A stretch of 64,000 bases of DNA from Candidatus Saccharimonadota bacterium (GTDB taxonomy: Bacteria; Patescibacteriota; Saccharimonadia; Saccharimonadales; UBA4665): the NCBI GenBank assembly GCA_014377695.1, contig JACMPA010000009.1, positions 1 to 64,000 of the forward strand, given 5' to 3'. The notes below the pieces were generated by a model. It worked only from the letters and a program-made list of their open reading frames with translations. It ran no database searches and was not told the DNA's origin. Of the stretch, positions 1-10,177 are shown one piece after another. A program made the translations under genes and the position numbers. The stretch's first letter is position 1. Every line of letters begins with the position of its first letter.

Positions 1-523
1 GACGACAAAGCTGGTAAGTGACTTATTTATGAATCTGGTGAGTCCAACTGGCTTGATGACCAATGCATTCCTATCAAGCAATATTTCGTCAATTACCCCT
101 ACGACGGTTTTTCGAGAATTGATACTATTGCGGTACCCCGTATTCTGGTCATACCAGATTGATTCAATTGGCTTAAGTTTGGCATTGACGACGGTGATGC
201 GTACTTTACGCCGCCTAAAGTCGGCCAGGACGACGGCTTGTAAATTGGCTAATTGTTCGGTATTGAGCTGATTAATCTGTTCAGCTTGAACCTTTTTTAT
301 GTGAGCATCTAAGCTAGCCCGAGTTACGGCATCTTGTGAGCCATCATCAAGTGCGACAGGTTGCAAATAGCTACCACTGCTGATGGTACGCAAGTGTTCC
401 ACTAATGCGTTTTCGGAACGCTCGGCTTCAAATTGAGCGGCTTGGCTGGTGTCCAGCGAAATCAGGGCAGTCTGGAAATTATTAACAAGTTGTTGGCCCT
501 GAACGGGTGGACGTTTCGGCATG
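1..523 (-). CDS. Hypothetical protein, 3' end beyond window edge (MPKRPPVQGQQLVNNFQTALISLDTSQAAQFEAERSEN...)
   Basis: Continuous open frame on the minus strand from ATG (CAT at 521-523) to the window edge; absent from ORF track because no stop lies in the window; sits just downstream of rarA on the same strand. Confidence 0.75.
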
Positions 524-534
524 ATTACTCGAGG

Positions 535-1707
535 TTATAGGTTAGATACATCGGTAGGCAGAAATCCTTGTTTAGGCTGGAAGTTAGCTTGCCATTCATA
601 GTCTTTAGTATACCCGATATCTTTCATAAGTTTGGTTGGGGCATTTCGCAAATGAAGCGGTACTGGTGAGTCTGGGTACTCCCGGGCCAACGTTTTGTAC
701 TGACTCAGCAAATTAGCTACCTCACGGGACTTTTGGGACCGCGCTAACCCAATCGCACAATGGTACAAACTGTATTCGCATTCTGGCAGACCGATGCGCT
801 CCACTGCCTGAAAGGTGGCTACAGCTAAGCTTAGACTTCCGTTACCGGACAAACCAATGTCTTCGGAGGCGAATATGACCATTCGCCGGGCTATAAATTT
901 AGGATCCTCACCGGCTTGTAGCATTCGTGCCATGTAGTACAGCGCACCCTCGACCGATGAGCCTCGTAACGATTTGATGAAAGCGCTAATAACGTTGTAG
1001 TGCATCTCGCCAGCTTTATCATAGCCAGGAATGCGTTTCTGGGCGGCGGTCTTTACTACTTCCTGCGATAGTACTTTGCCACCAGATAAGTCCATGGCCA
1101 GTTGTAAATTACCAAGTGCAACCCGAGCGTCTCCACCAGATAACTCAGCTAATAAATCGATGCTTTTGGCTGGTAGCAGTTTGGCGGATAGATTTAATGC
1201 TTTAGCCGCTCGTTCAAGAACGGTAATAATTGCAGATTTGTCGAGTGGCTCAAGAACTAATACTCGGGAACGGCTCAAAAGTGGGGTGATAACTTCAAAG
1301 CTTGGGTTCTCGGTGGTCGCACCAATCAAAATGATTGTACCGGCTTCGACGTGGGGCAAGAACGCATCCTGCTGCGCTTTATTAAACCGGTGGATCTCGT
1401 CCACGAACAGAATCGTCCGCATACCCAAGCGGCGATTTTGCTCGGCTAGGCCAACTACTTTGACGACATCAGCTTTGCCGGCGGTGACAGCACTTAGCTC
1501 CACGAATTCGGCTTCGGTTTCGGTGGCAATAATCCGTGCCAGAGTCGTTTTACCGGAGCCTGGTGGTCCCCATAATATCAACGACGTCGGTTGATTATTG
1601 GCAATTATTTCATGGACGATCTTGCCGGCACTTACTAAATGCTCCTGGCCAATGACATCACCCAGCGTAGCTGGGCGCATTCTTTCGGCGAGTGGGCGAG
1701 TATCCAT
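535..1707 (-). CDS. rarA: Replication-associated recombination protein A (RarA/MgsA AAA+ ATPase)
   Basis: MDTRPLAERMRPATLGDVIGQEHLV, Walker A GPPGSGKTTLARI, FVDEIHRFNKAQQDAFLPHVE; start trimmed from 1785 to ATG at 1707, which has TATACT 6 nt upstream. Confidence 0.95.
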   Translation of the reverse strand: MDTRPLAERMRPATLGDVIGQEHLVSAGKIVHEIIANNQPTSLILWGPPGSGKTTLARIIATETEAEFVELSAVTAGKADVVKVVGLAEQNRRLGMRTILFVDEIHRFNKAQQDAFLPHVEAGTIILIGATTENPSFEVITPLLSRSRVLVLEPLDKSAIITVLERAAKALNLSAKLLPAKSIDLLAELSGGDARVALGNLQLAMDLSGGKVLSQEVVKTAAQKRIPGYDKAGEMHYNVISAFIKSLRGSSVEGALYYMARMLQAGEDPKFIARRMVIFASEDIGLSGNGSLSLAVATFQAVERIGLPECEYSLYHCAIGLARSQKSREVANLLSQYKTLAREYPDSPVPLHLRNAPTKLMKDIGYTKDYEWQANFQPKQGFLPTDVSNL

Positions 1708-1851
1708 ACGTATAGTATATAGGTTTACATCGTGGTGACACGATTGGCGAGTTAGGAAGGGTACCGAATTATAGCCGTGGGGCATGCCGGGTTGATTTGA
1801 TACACTTAGATCAAGTCGATACTAGTAAAAAAGATAAGGTATGTAACACCA

Positions 1852-3522
1852 ATGGATCCTAAGCCCGAAACACCTAAGAGTACTCAAACTCCTGTACCGG
1901 AAACTAAACCAAACAATCAGAATGACGAAGCCACCGCCGTTGCGGTCTCCGGAAATATCGTTGCGCCAGATGTTGCTGCAGCAAACGAAAACGAAGACCG
2001 TGCGATAGATGAATCGGTAACAAACACTACCGAGGACCCTCAGACAACTCAAATTGAACCCACTGGCACGCCAGAAGTGGAAAATAGTCCAGCTGCTCTA
2101 GAATTTAGTCCAGTTGTCGCCGGTACCAATGCTAATGCAGTATTAGCCGTGACTTCTGATGCTACAATTGCCAATGGCCCACCCACCAAAACCGCTACAC
2201 CTATACGCCGTAAAAAGAAGTTTATTGTCGCCGGCGTGCTTGCCGGCGTAGTACTTCTACTACTCAGTGGTGGGGTCTTTGGACTGTATCTGCCAAGCCG
2301 ACCAGCGAATGTTTTTACGCGTGGCTTGGAGCGAACTGGCACCGCGCTCGGTATGATCGTTAACGACGCCAGCCAACCTGGCACACAATCCAAATACCAG
2401 AACCAAGTATTCACCGGTAAAGCCGACCTAAATGCTGACTCGATTGGTAACATCTCGGCAACAATGGATGGTAAAACGAGTGCGAATGCAACGGAGTTGA
2501 GTATTGATGCGACTCGTAAGCAAACGGGTACAACTGATCAAGCCTATACGCTCAAGTTGATATCGTCGCTGTCGAGCGGCAAGCAGTACCCAGATATCTA
2601 CCTACAACTAGTGGGTATCAAAAACCTCGGTGCTGATGCATTTTTGCCGGGTATTAGCCAGTATGACGGACGATGGCTACAGTTAAGCTCAACCTACCTT
2701 GAATCAGCTTCTAGTACTGCATCTGGATCGGCCACGACAGATAAAGGTTCGAGTCCCACGACTGCAGATGTTGTTGAACTGGCTAAAAGTTTGAACAAGT
2801 TGGCAAATGAATACATCTTGACCGGCGACACCGACAAAGGTTTGTTAGTTAACCAAGCATACTTGGGCAAAGACGACGTTGCAGGCGTTTCGGCTAGTCA
2901 TTACCGAGTTGGGATCAATTCAGCAAACGCTAAGAAATTTTGTACACCACTTGCCGATACAGTATTTGGGAGTGCGGTTGCCAAAAAATATGTCAGTGAT
3001 GAGTCGGCCCGTACGCAAACAAAAACTGATTTCACTAAATCATGCAAAAAGCAGGCTAGTACTATCAAATCGAGTGAGACGGTAGATATGTGGATCGGCG
3101 GCAAATATGGTTTGATTCGCCAAATTCGATCATACGACACACAAAACAAAAAGAACTATGTTGAATATGGGCAAAAGTATAGTGGTGGTGATATCATCCC
3201 GTTCTATATCAATCTGCATGGCGACGGCTCAACGGACTTAAACGCCCGCGCCGACATACTATTGAACAAGAAATCTGGTGCTATTGTGGCTGATCTAAAT
3301 GGCAAGGGTGGCGGCGTATCAAAAGTACAGGTGCACTTGACCACGACGCCGAGTGCTACGCCACCAAAGATAGCTACGCCAACTTCGACGGTTGATTTAG
3401 GCAAGTTGATCGAACAAATTCAAGCCCAATTTACGCAAAGCCTAACACAGCTGCAGTCCGATATAAATGATAGCCAAACCGACGTCCAATCATTGATTGA
3501 TGACGCTGCATTGTACCAATAG
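1852..3522 (+). CDS. Hypothetical membrane-anchored protein, long low-complexity N-terminus, one TM segment, extracellular domain
   Basis: ORF 556 aa; RRKKKFIVAGVLAGVVLLLLSGGVFGLYL TM segment. Confidence 0.8.
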   Translation: MDPKPETPKSTQTPVPETKPNNQNDEATAVAVSGNIVAPDVAAANENEDRAIDESVTNTTEDPQTTQIEPTGTPEVENSPAALEFSPVVAGTNANAVLAVTSDATIANGPPTKTATPIRRKKKFIVAGVLAGVVLLLLSGGVFGLYLPSRPANVFTRGLERTGTALGMIVNDASQPGTQSKYQNQVFTGKADLNADSIGNISATMDGKTSANATELSIDATRKQTGTTDQAYTLKLISSLSSGKQYPDIYLQLVGIKNLGADAFLPGISQYDGRWLQLSSTYLESASSTASGSATTDKGSSPTTADVVELAKSLNKLANEYILTGDTDKGLLVNQAYLGKDDVAGVSASHYRVGINSANAKKFCTPLADTVFGSAVAKKYVSDESARTQTKTDFTKSCKKQASTIKSSETVDMWIGGKYGLIRQIRSYDTQNKKNYVEYGQKYSGGDIIPFYINLHGDGSTDLNARADILLNKKSGAIVADLNGKGGGVSKVQVHLTTTPSATPPKIATPTSTVDLGKLIEQIQAQFTQSLTQLQSDINDSQTDVQSLIDDAALYQ

Positions 3523-3539
3523 GACGTATTGAGCTGATT

Positions 3540-4211
3540 ATGAAGCTGCGCCAGAAAATACTCGAATACTCGAATAGATACCCATTGATCGGGCCAATTG
3601 TGTGGACACTCAGTGCACAGTATTTCATCATTCAGTTTGTGGTAGCACGGGCTTGGCCGCGTCCGTACGACTGGGGCCTAAACCTTATTAGTGACCTGGG
3701 TAATACGGCCTGTGGGCAATACGCTGGGCGCTACGTCTGCTCACCGCACCATAGTCTGATGAATGCATCATTTATCGTATTAGGTACAACTATGGCCGTT
3801 GGTGCGTTAGTTATCTATCAAGAATTTGAGAAGACCCGTGGTTCAATAATTGGCTTTAGCTTCATGGGTTTATCAGGTATTGGCACTGTGTTTGTGGGGG
3901 TATTTCCAGAGAATACTATAGCCATTATGCACGGCCTGGGAGCGTTCCTAGCGTTAGTGATAGGTAACGTCAGCCTACTAGTCATCGCTGCCTCGCTGCG
4001 TAGCGTGCGGCCTAGCTTTCGGCTTTACACTGCGCTTTCCGGGACAGTTTCGTTAGTTGCATTCGCTCTGTTTCAGTTTGATATGACCATTGGGCTTGGT
4101 CGCGGTGGTATGGAGCGCGTCGCTGGCTATCCGCAGACTGTGTGGCTGATTGCTTTTGGATTGTACATGAGTGTAGTTCGTCTGCGAGCTAGCCGCTCAC
4201 ATAGGCGCTAA
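3540..4211 (+). CDS. DUF998-like polytopic membrane protein
   Basis: 223 aa hydrophobic ORF; LNLISDLGNTACGQY..., overall DUF998-like. Confidence 0.65.
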   Translation: MKLRQKILEYSNRYPLIGPIVWTLSAQYFIIQFVVARAWPRPYDWGLNLISDLGNTACGQYAGRYVCSPHHSLMNASFIVLGTTMAVGALVIYQEFEKTRGSIIGFSFMGLSGIGTVFVGVFPENTIAIMHGLGAFLALVIGNVSLLVIAASLRSVRPSFRLYTALSGTVSLVAFALFQFDMTIGLGRGGMERVAGYPQTVWLIAFGLYMSVVRLRASRSHRR

Positions 4212-4231
4212 GGCTAGCTACGTACGGTGAC

Positions 4232-5269
4232 TTATTTACGAGTATCGTCCCGAATTGAGCCAACTAGTTCCTCCAGTACATCTTCGAGCATTACCACGCC
4301 TAACAATTTGCCATTACCGTTTGTAACCTGTGCAATGTGTGCACCGGACTGTTGCATGACGGCTAGGGCACTGCGCAGTGACGTGGAAGCCTTGACGGTA
4401 GCGAGCGGACGAATAAACCGACCGGGGAGCGCTTGCTGAATTTGATCATCGGCTATTTGTAATAAATCTTTGAGGTGAACGTAGCCGCGCAAGCTGCCTT
4501 TTTTGCCAGCAACCGGGAAGCGTGAATAACCGGTAGTGGTCGCGAACCGTTCGACTTCTTCGGCCGTTGGTTTAGTAGAAGTAATCACAGCTTTATCGAA
4601 CGGTAGTATGACAGATTTAACGGTTCGACCTTCAAAGTCCAATGTACCGGAAAGTAAATGCTCCTCTTCCTCACTAAGTAAGCCCCCTAAATGTGATTCC
4701 TTCACAAAGCCAGCCACCTCATCACGGCTAAAACTACTGGCTATCTCTTGTCTCGGCCGAATCCCCAGCAGCCTCAGAGAACCGTTTGCCACTGCGTTTA
4801 GTGATACGATGACCGGACTCAAGGCTTTCACTAGTAGGAATAGGGGCGGTACTAAAATAAGCGCCGCTCGTGTCGGTTCGCTCAACGCTAAATTCTTGGG
4901 GACCATCTCACCGATCACGACATGTGCGTATACCATTAGGCCGAGCGCCAGTACCAGGGAAACTGTTTCGAGCCACAAGTCGGTCAAACCGAGCGCTTGA
5001 AAAGGTTTTTCTAACAAATGGGCAATTAAGGGCTCGCCGACCGCACCGAAGATAAGACTACACAGCGTAACGCCTAACTGCGCGCCAGCTAACATGAGTG
5101 AAACTTGCTCCATGGCTTTAAGGGTAGCTTTGGCAGCTCGGGACCCGTTCAATGCCTTTAGCTCGATATTGCTGCGACGAGCCGAAACGAGTCCAAATTC
5201 GGCACCGACGAAGAATGCATTACCGATCAACATGGCGGCCGCTAAAAGTAATCCAGGTCCGGTGCTCAC
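4232..5269 (-). CDS. CNNM/CBS domain hemolysin-family membrane protein (short, no C-terminal CorC_HlyC domain apparent)
   Basis: DUF21-type N-terminus (NAFFVGAEFGLVSARRSNIE) and CBS region (GVVMLEDVLEELVGSIRDD). Confidence 0.88.
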   Translation of the reverse strand: MSTGPGLLLAAAMLIGNAFFVGAEFGLVSARRSNIELKALNGSRAAKATLKAMEQVSLMLAGAQLGVTLCSLIFGAVGEPLIAHLLEKPFQALGLTDLWLETVSLVLALGLMVYAHVVIGEMVPKNLALSEPTRAALILVPPLFLLVKALSPVIVSLNAVANGSLRLLGIRPRQEIASSFSRDEVAGFVKESHLGGLLSEEEEHLLSGTLDFEGRTVKSVILPFDKAVITSTKPTAEEVERFATTTGYSRFPVAGKKGSLRGYVHLKDLLQIADDQIQQALPGRFIRPLATVKASTSLRSALAVMQQSGAHIAQVTNGNGKLLGVVMLEDVLEELVGSIRDDTRK

Positions 5270-6609
5270 GAAGACACCTCGGATTGCTGTGGCTGCAGCG
5301 TCATTTGAAGTCGATCAATCCGATGACCATCCATCCGTTCGATAAGTAAGACTACCGCTAAATCGTTACCATCACGGTCGATCCCTTGTAATGCGATCTT
5401 ATCACCAACTTTCGGTATGCGCTCTAGATGGTGGGTAAACAAGCCAGCAATGGTTTCAACTTCACCTTCTTCTGGTAAATATATATTTAATTCTTCACCA
5501 ATTTCATCTGGCCGCAGTAAGCCCGAAAGCTGCCATGCACCACTGGCCTGTTTACGGATAGCCGCACTGGAGTGATCGTGCTCATCTTTAACCTCACCGA
5601 CTAATTCCTCGAGCAAGTCCTCGATTGTAACGATCCCATCGACGGCGCCAAATTCGTCCACTACGATAGCCATCTGTAATCCGCCAGCTCTCAAGTTCTC
5701 CATTAAGGGTTCTAATTGGATACTAGACGGCACGAGCACGGGAGGTCGCATGATCTGCTCAGCACGGGTGGTCTCACGTAGTTCGCGGGGTATGCTGAAG
5801 GCATGTTTTATATGAGCAACACCCCGGACGTCATCGAGGTTTTTGCCATAGACGGGGAACCGGGAGAAGCCCGTCGAGCTAGCTAGCTTCAATACGTCTG
5901 CTACCGATTGGTCTATCCGGACGTCCTGGACCCGCACCCGTGGCGTCATTACATCTAGCGCCGTTAGATCACCAAACGTTAGTGAACGTTCCAGCATCAA
6001 AGCCGTTTCCTTTGCTAACGTGCCTTTTTCGGCTGATCGTCGAACCAATGATAGTAATTCATCGGCTGAGCGAGCCGAAGCTAATTCTTCCTGTGGTTTG
6101 ACGCCAAACTGTTTGAGCAGGAAATTGGCGCTGCCGTTTAAGACAATAATTGGATACTTCATGATTTTACTGAATAACTGCAATGGTCCCTGCGTAAATC
6201 GAGCGGTCGCCAGCGGCTTCGCGAGGGCAATGTTTTTAGGTATTAGTTCACCAAAAACCATCGTGATTGTTGTAGCTACTATCAAACTCACCGTCAGAGC
6301 AATCCCATGTACCGCGTCCGCAGATATGCTGGTGTTTTGCAGAGAGGGCTCCAGTAATGACGCGATAACTGGTTCGGCCATAAAACCGATAGCCAAGTTG
6401 GTGATAGTTATGCCGACTTGGGCACTGGAAAGTTGTGTCGATAATGTAGTGAGGGCCCGCTGGGCCCCACGTGCCTTAGCATCACCCGTGGCTGCAAGGC
6501 GCTCAACCGTGTTTCGGTTTACGGCAATCAGGGCGAATTCGGCAGCCACGAATAAACCGCAACCGGCTACGAGTAAAAGGGAAATTGCTAAGAGTATCAA
6601 CCCTATCAT
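5266..6609 (-). CDS. CNNM/CBS/CorC_HlyC hemolysin-family protein
   Basis: FVAAEFALIAVNRNTVERLA, VIDE-type CBS region IVVDEFGAVDGIVTIEDLLEELVGEVKDEHD, C-terminal transporter-associated domain. Confidence 0.92.
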   Translation of the reverse strand: MIGLILLAISLLLVAGCGLFVAAEFALIAVNRNTVERLAATGDAKARGAQRALTTLSTQLSSAQVGITITNLAIGFMAEPVIASLLEPSLQNTSISADAVHGIALTVSLIVATTITMVFGELIPKNIALAKPLATARFTQGPLQLFSKIMKYPIIVLNGSANFLLKQFGVKPQEELASARSADELLSLVRRSAEKGTLAKETALMLERSLTFGDLTALDVMTPRVRVQDVRIDQSVADVLKLASSTGFSRFPVYGKNLDDVRGVAHIKHAFSIPRELRETTRAEQIMRPPVLVPSSIQLEPLMENLRAGGLQMAIVVDEFGAVDGIVTIEDLLEELVGEVKDEHDHSSAAIRKQASGAWQLSGLLRPDEIGEELNIYLPEEGEVETIAGLFTHHLERIPKVGDKIALQGIDRDGNDLAVVLLIERMDGHRIDRLQMTLQPQQSEVSS

Positions 6610-6714
6610 GTAGTAAGAATGGCTTCTCCATGACGGAAATAATTCATCACCTTATAGTAGCAGAAAATGCCGGGAATATTTATCAATACACCGTCACCTA
6701 TGGCTTACGACATA

Positions 6715-7074
6715 TTAATGTTGCCAGGCTTCGACCCCGGCCAGCACGATTGCCGTTAGAACGACTACTGCCACTTCTAGTTTTGGGCCGGCTCCTTGTT
6801 TTGGTAGGACGCCATTCCGGATTGCGGTATCGGCCACACGAAAGCGGTTATAGCCGATGATTGCCATAAAGCCACCGAATAAGATAGCTAGTATTCCCGC
6901 AACCTCACTACCCACGCCGCCATCGCTAAAGTGCGCCAGTGCAAAGCCGCCGGCCTGAAGAGCCAAACCAGTTCGAATCCAGGCCAATAGTGTGCGCTCG
7001 TTGGCTAGCAAAAACCTAACATCTGGGTCGAGTCCGCCACTCTTCATCTGGGTTGTTTGAGTTTTTTGAGCCAT
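6715..7074 (-). CDS. DUF202 (YidH-like) membrane protein
   Basis: DVRFLLANERTLLAWIRTGLALQAGGFAL. Confidence 0.85.
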   Translation of the reverse strand: MAQKTQTTQMKSGGLDPDVRFLLANERTLLAWIRTGLALQAGGFALAHFSDGGVGSEVAGILAILFGGFMAIIGYNRFRVADTAIRNGVLPKQGAGPKLEVAVVVLTAIVLAGVEAWQH

Positions 7075-7133
7075 AACTGATTCATTTTAGCATGCCGGTT
7101 GCTCGCTCTAGGTAGCTGCGCTATGCTAGGTTT

Positions 7134-7859
7134 ATGAGCACAAAAGAATATTACACGCCAAAAGTCGTACTTGCCGTCGGCGCTCACGCTGATGACGTGG
7201 ATATAACCTGCGGTGGCACACTAGCACGCTGGGCCAGTGAAGGTGCCGATGTTTATTACTTAATTCTGACAGACAGTAGTTGTGGTTCCGACGATGAAAG
7301 CATTAGCCGTGAACAACTGACCGCTTTGCGAGAGCAAGAACAACGCGACGCAGCAGCTTTGCTCGGCGCTAAACACGTATTCTTTGGACACCATACCGAC
7401 GGAATGTTAGAAGTGACTCAAGATGTCAAGCGCGATGTCGCTCGTATTATTCGGACAGTTAAGCCAGACACGGTGGTAACAATGGACCCTACGGTCATTT
7501 ACGAAGCAGACTTCGGCATGATCAATCATACCGATCATCGGGCTGCCGGTATGGCTACTATTGATGCTTTTTACCCACTGGCCCGCGACCGACTTAGCTT
7601 ACCGGAGCTGCTCCGAGACGAGGGACTTGCGCCACACAAAACGCTGCACCTGTTACTCACAAATTTCTCCGAGCAGAATTATTACGTCGACGTCAGTTCC
7701 ACGTTTGAACGAAAGATTGATGCCATTATGCTGCATAGCAGCCAATTCGATAACCGCGCTCAGATGCAGGACATGCTAGGCGAACGTGCCGCTGCATGGG
7801 GTGCCAAGGTCGGTGCCCGCTACGCTGAGGGCTTCATGCGTATCGATAGTCGGTTTTAA
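7134..7859 (+). CDS. PIG-L family (LmbE-like) deacetylase
   Basis: AVGAHADDVDITCGGTLARWASEGADVYYLILTDSS, HTDHRAAG. Confidence 0.9.
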   Translation: MSTKEYYTPKVVLAVGAHADDVDITCGGTLARWASEGADVYYLILTDSSCGSDDESISREQLTALREQEQRDAAALLGAKHVFFGHHTDGMLEVTQDVKRDVARIIRTVKPDTVVTMDPTVIYEADFGMINHTDHRAAGMATIDAFYPLARDRLSLPELLRDEGLAPHKTLHLLLTNFSEQNYYVDVSSTFERKIDAIMLHSSQFDNRAQMQDMLGERAAAWGAKVGARYAEGFMRIDSRF

Positions 7860-8269
7860 TGACAGTTCGAACAGAGGCCGCGAATTTCTAGTTGATGATC
7901 GCTAGCTGTAAAGTCCGCAGTAGCCGCTAGTGTAATTAGTCGGGCTTCAAGTTCAGCGTCTTCAGCCAAAGCAATAATTGCGCCGCAGCGTGTGCATACC
8001 AAGTGGTGATGATGATGCACGTAAGAATCGGTCAACTCTAGCTGGTATTTCCAGCCAATCTGTAGCCGTTGCACAATCCCCAGCTCCTCAAAAAGTTCTA
8101 TCGTGCGGTATATGGTGGCGCGGTCGACGGTAGGGCAGCGAGCAACAAGTTCATGGATTGTCTGGGCCTCATGGGCTTGCAGCGTTTTGAAAAGCTGCTT
8201 TCGCGGCACGGTGATACTGTGGCCGGTAGACTTCAGGGCAAATTTCATCTGTTGGTTGGATGATGGCAT
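7856..8269 (-). CDS. Fur-family metal-dependent transcriptional regulator (Fur/Zur/PerR type)
   Basis: VDRATIYRTIELFEELGIVQRLQ and YVHHHHHLVCTRCGAI plus C-terminal CSNC; start trimmed to MPSSNQQ at 8269. Confidence 0.9.
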   Translation of the reverse strand: MPSSNQQMKFALKSTGHSITVPRKQLFKTLQAHEAQTIHELVARCPTVDRATIYRTIELFEELGIVQRLQIGWKYQLELTDSYVHHHHHLVCTRCGAIIALAEDAELEARLITLAATADFTASDHQLEIRGLCSNCH

Positions 8270-8275
8270 GTTGCA

Positions 8276-8328
8276 ATCATAGCAAAAATTGCGACTAATT
8301 TGCAAAAATTGATGAGCGGGCATACACT
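8276..8328. promoter_or_regulatory. Divergent fur/ZIP promoter region with tandem GCAAAAATTG repeats and a shared TTGCAA -35
   Basis: GCAAAAATTG at 8282-8291 and 8302-8311; TTGCAA 8300-8305; minus -10 TATGAT (8276-8281, N18); plus -10 TACACT (8323-8328, N17). Confidence 0.6.
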
Positions 8329-8359
8329 TGGCGCAGAATATAATAATAGAAAGTTCGTT

Positions 8360-9085
8360 ATGCTTCCAATTCTCTTAGCAGCTGGAACCTTTGTGTCCAC
8401 CTTGACCGGTGGCTTGGTTGGCCTCAAAAATAAAGACAATCTACATCGTTTCTTGGGCTACACCGCTGGGGTACTGCTGGGAGTGGTGGCCTTTGACCTT
8501 CTTCCAGAAATATTCGAGTCTCTGGAGTCGCAGCATCTCGCACCGACCGGAGCCATGATCGCGCTGGTGGCCGGGTTCATGATCTTCCATATCATCGAGA
8601 AGAGCATCCTGATCCACCATCACCAGGAAGGCGAATATGAAGAGCACCATCATCCGCAAGTCGGCGTTGCCAGCGCAATCGCCCTCATCGGGCATAGTTT
8701 CCTGGACGGCATCGGTATCGGCCTCGGCTTTCAGGCTGGCAATACGGTCGGCATCGCTGTAGCCATCGCCGTAATCGCCCACGACTTCACCGATGGTCTG
8801 AATACCGTGAACCTGATGCTCCTTAATAAGAATAAAACTAAAAAAGCTTTTATGTTCTTGATCCTGGATGCCCTCGCGCCCATTCTGGGCGCGTTAAGCA
8901 CATTGTTATTTTCGATCCCCGACAGTGCGCTGCCATTATACTTAGGTTTCTTTGCCGGGTTTCTGCTATATATCGGCGCCAGCGAAATATTACCCGAGGC
9001 ACACAGCAAGCACTCGTCGTATTGGACAATCGCAACGACGGTCCTGGGCGTAGTATTTATTTTTGCTATTACACGCTTCGTATAG
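8360..9085 (+). CDS. ZIP family metal transporter
   Basis: His-rich loop (HHHQEGEYEEHHHPQ), IALIGHSFLDGIGIGLGFQ and VIAHDFTDGLNTV metal-binding TM motifs; start trimmed to ATG 8360. Confidence 0.9.
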   Translation: MLPILLAAGTFVSTLTGGLVGLKNKDNLHRFLGYTAGVLLGVVAFDLLPEIFESLESQHLAPTGAMIALVAGFMIFHIIEKSILIHHHQEGEYEEHHHPQVGVASAIALIGHSFLDGIGIGLGFQAGNTVGIAVAIAVIAHDFTDGLNTVNLMLLNKNKTKKAFMFLILDALAPILGALSTLLFSIPDSALPLYLGFFAGFLLYIGASEILPEAHSKHSSYWTIATTVLGVVFIFAITRFV

Positions 9086-9120
9086 CTTTAAGTTTGCAGG
9101 TGGCCTGATATACTACGGAT

Positions 9121-10176
9121 ATGACATATGCGGTGGTTATTCTGGGGTTGTTAGTAGCAGTGCTGGTATGGGTGGTTATTCGTGGGCAGGCGGTTCCCAA
9201 AAGCGACAACACCGCGCTGCTGCTTAAACAGGATCTGACGCAACTGAGTAATGACATAACGCAGCTCAAAGACGGCGTCCAAAAGCAGATGAATGATCAG
9301 GCAAATGCCAGTAGTAGGCAGATTGCCCAACAGTCGGCCGCTAGCATCAGGATTTTGCAGGACGTGACTGAAAAACTCACTAAGCTGGAAGGCACAAACA
9401 AGAATGTTGGCGATATTGCTAATGAATTAAAGTCGTTACAAAACGTGCTACAAAACCCTAAGCAGCGCGGGGTACTGGGCGAGTTTTACCTAGCACAGAT
9501 TCTAAAGAACACGCTGCCACCAGGCGCGTTTCAATTGCAATACAAGATTGCCGAAGGCATGATCGTCGATGCGGCGATCATCCTGGACGACAAAATACTT
9601 CCCTTAGATAGTAAGTTCAGCCTGGAAAACTATAGTCGGCTGCTCGAAGCAAAACCAGAGGAACAAGAATCATTAGCGAAAATTTTTAAGGAAGATCTCA
9701 AGCGGCGTATCGACGAGACCAGCAAATACATTTTGCCTGGCAAAGGTACGCTCGATCAGGCCTTGATGTTTATTCCTTCGGAAGCTATTTATTATGACCT
9801 GTTAGCAAATAAAGTTGGTCTGGGCAATGTCAGTGGTCGCAATTTAATTCAATACGCCAGCGAAAAAAAGGTCACGATCGTCGGCCCGAGCACGCTGAGT
9901 GCCATGCTGCAAACAATTATGCAGGGCCTTCGTAGTATCGAGATACACAAAGACACCGAAAAAATACGAAAAAACATTGAGCAACTGAGTAAACACTTGG
10001 TGGCTCATAACGCTTACATGCTGAAGCTAGGCAGTGCCCTTGGTACAACGGTCAATCATTACAATGCCACGTACAAAGAACTCGGAAAAATTGATCGTGA
10101 CATTGTAAAGATAACCGACGCTGAGGCGTCGGTCGAGCCGGCCCTGCTGGACCGGCCAACACTCCTCGACGACTAA
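9121..10176 (+). CDS. rmuC: RmuC-domain DNA recombination protein
   Basis: RGVLGEFYLAQILKNTLPPGAFQLQY...ILPLDSKFSLENYSRL; N-terminal TM and coiled coil. Confidence 0.9.
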   Translation: MTYAVVILGLLVAVLVWVVIRGQAVPKSDNTALLLKQDLTQLSNDITQLKDGVQKQMNDQANASSRQIAQQSAASIRILQDVTEKLTKLEGTNKNVGDIANELKSLQNVLQNPKQRGVLGEFYLAQILKNTLPPGAFQLQYKIAEGMIVDAAIILDDKILPLDSKFSLENYSRLLEAKPEEQESLAKIFKEDLKRRIDETSKYILPGKGTLDQALMFIPSEAIYYDLLANKVGLGNVSGRNLIQYASEKKVTIVGPSTLSAMLQTIMQGLRSIEIHKDTEKIRKNIEQLSKHLVAHNAYMLKLGSALGTTVNHYNATYKELGKIDRDIVKITDAEASVEPALLDRPTLLDD

Positions 10177-10177
10177 G

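Noticed and set aside
1031-1594. 187-aa plus-strand ORF
   Set aside because: Entirely antisense to rarA; no recognisable domain, composition is that of a mirrored coding frame
6020-6613. 197-aa plus-strand ORF
   Set aside because: Antisense shadow of the CNNM/CBS gene at 5266-6609
6971-6980. GTTCGAATCC resembling a tRNA T-loop
   Set aside because: Inside the DUF202 coding region with no acceptor or anticodon stem pairing around it
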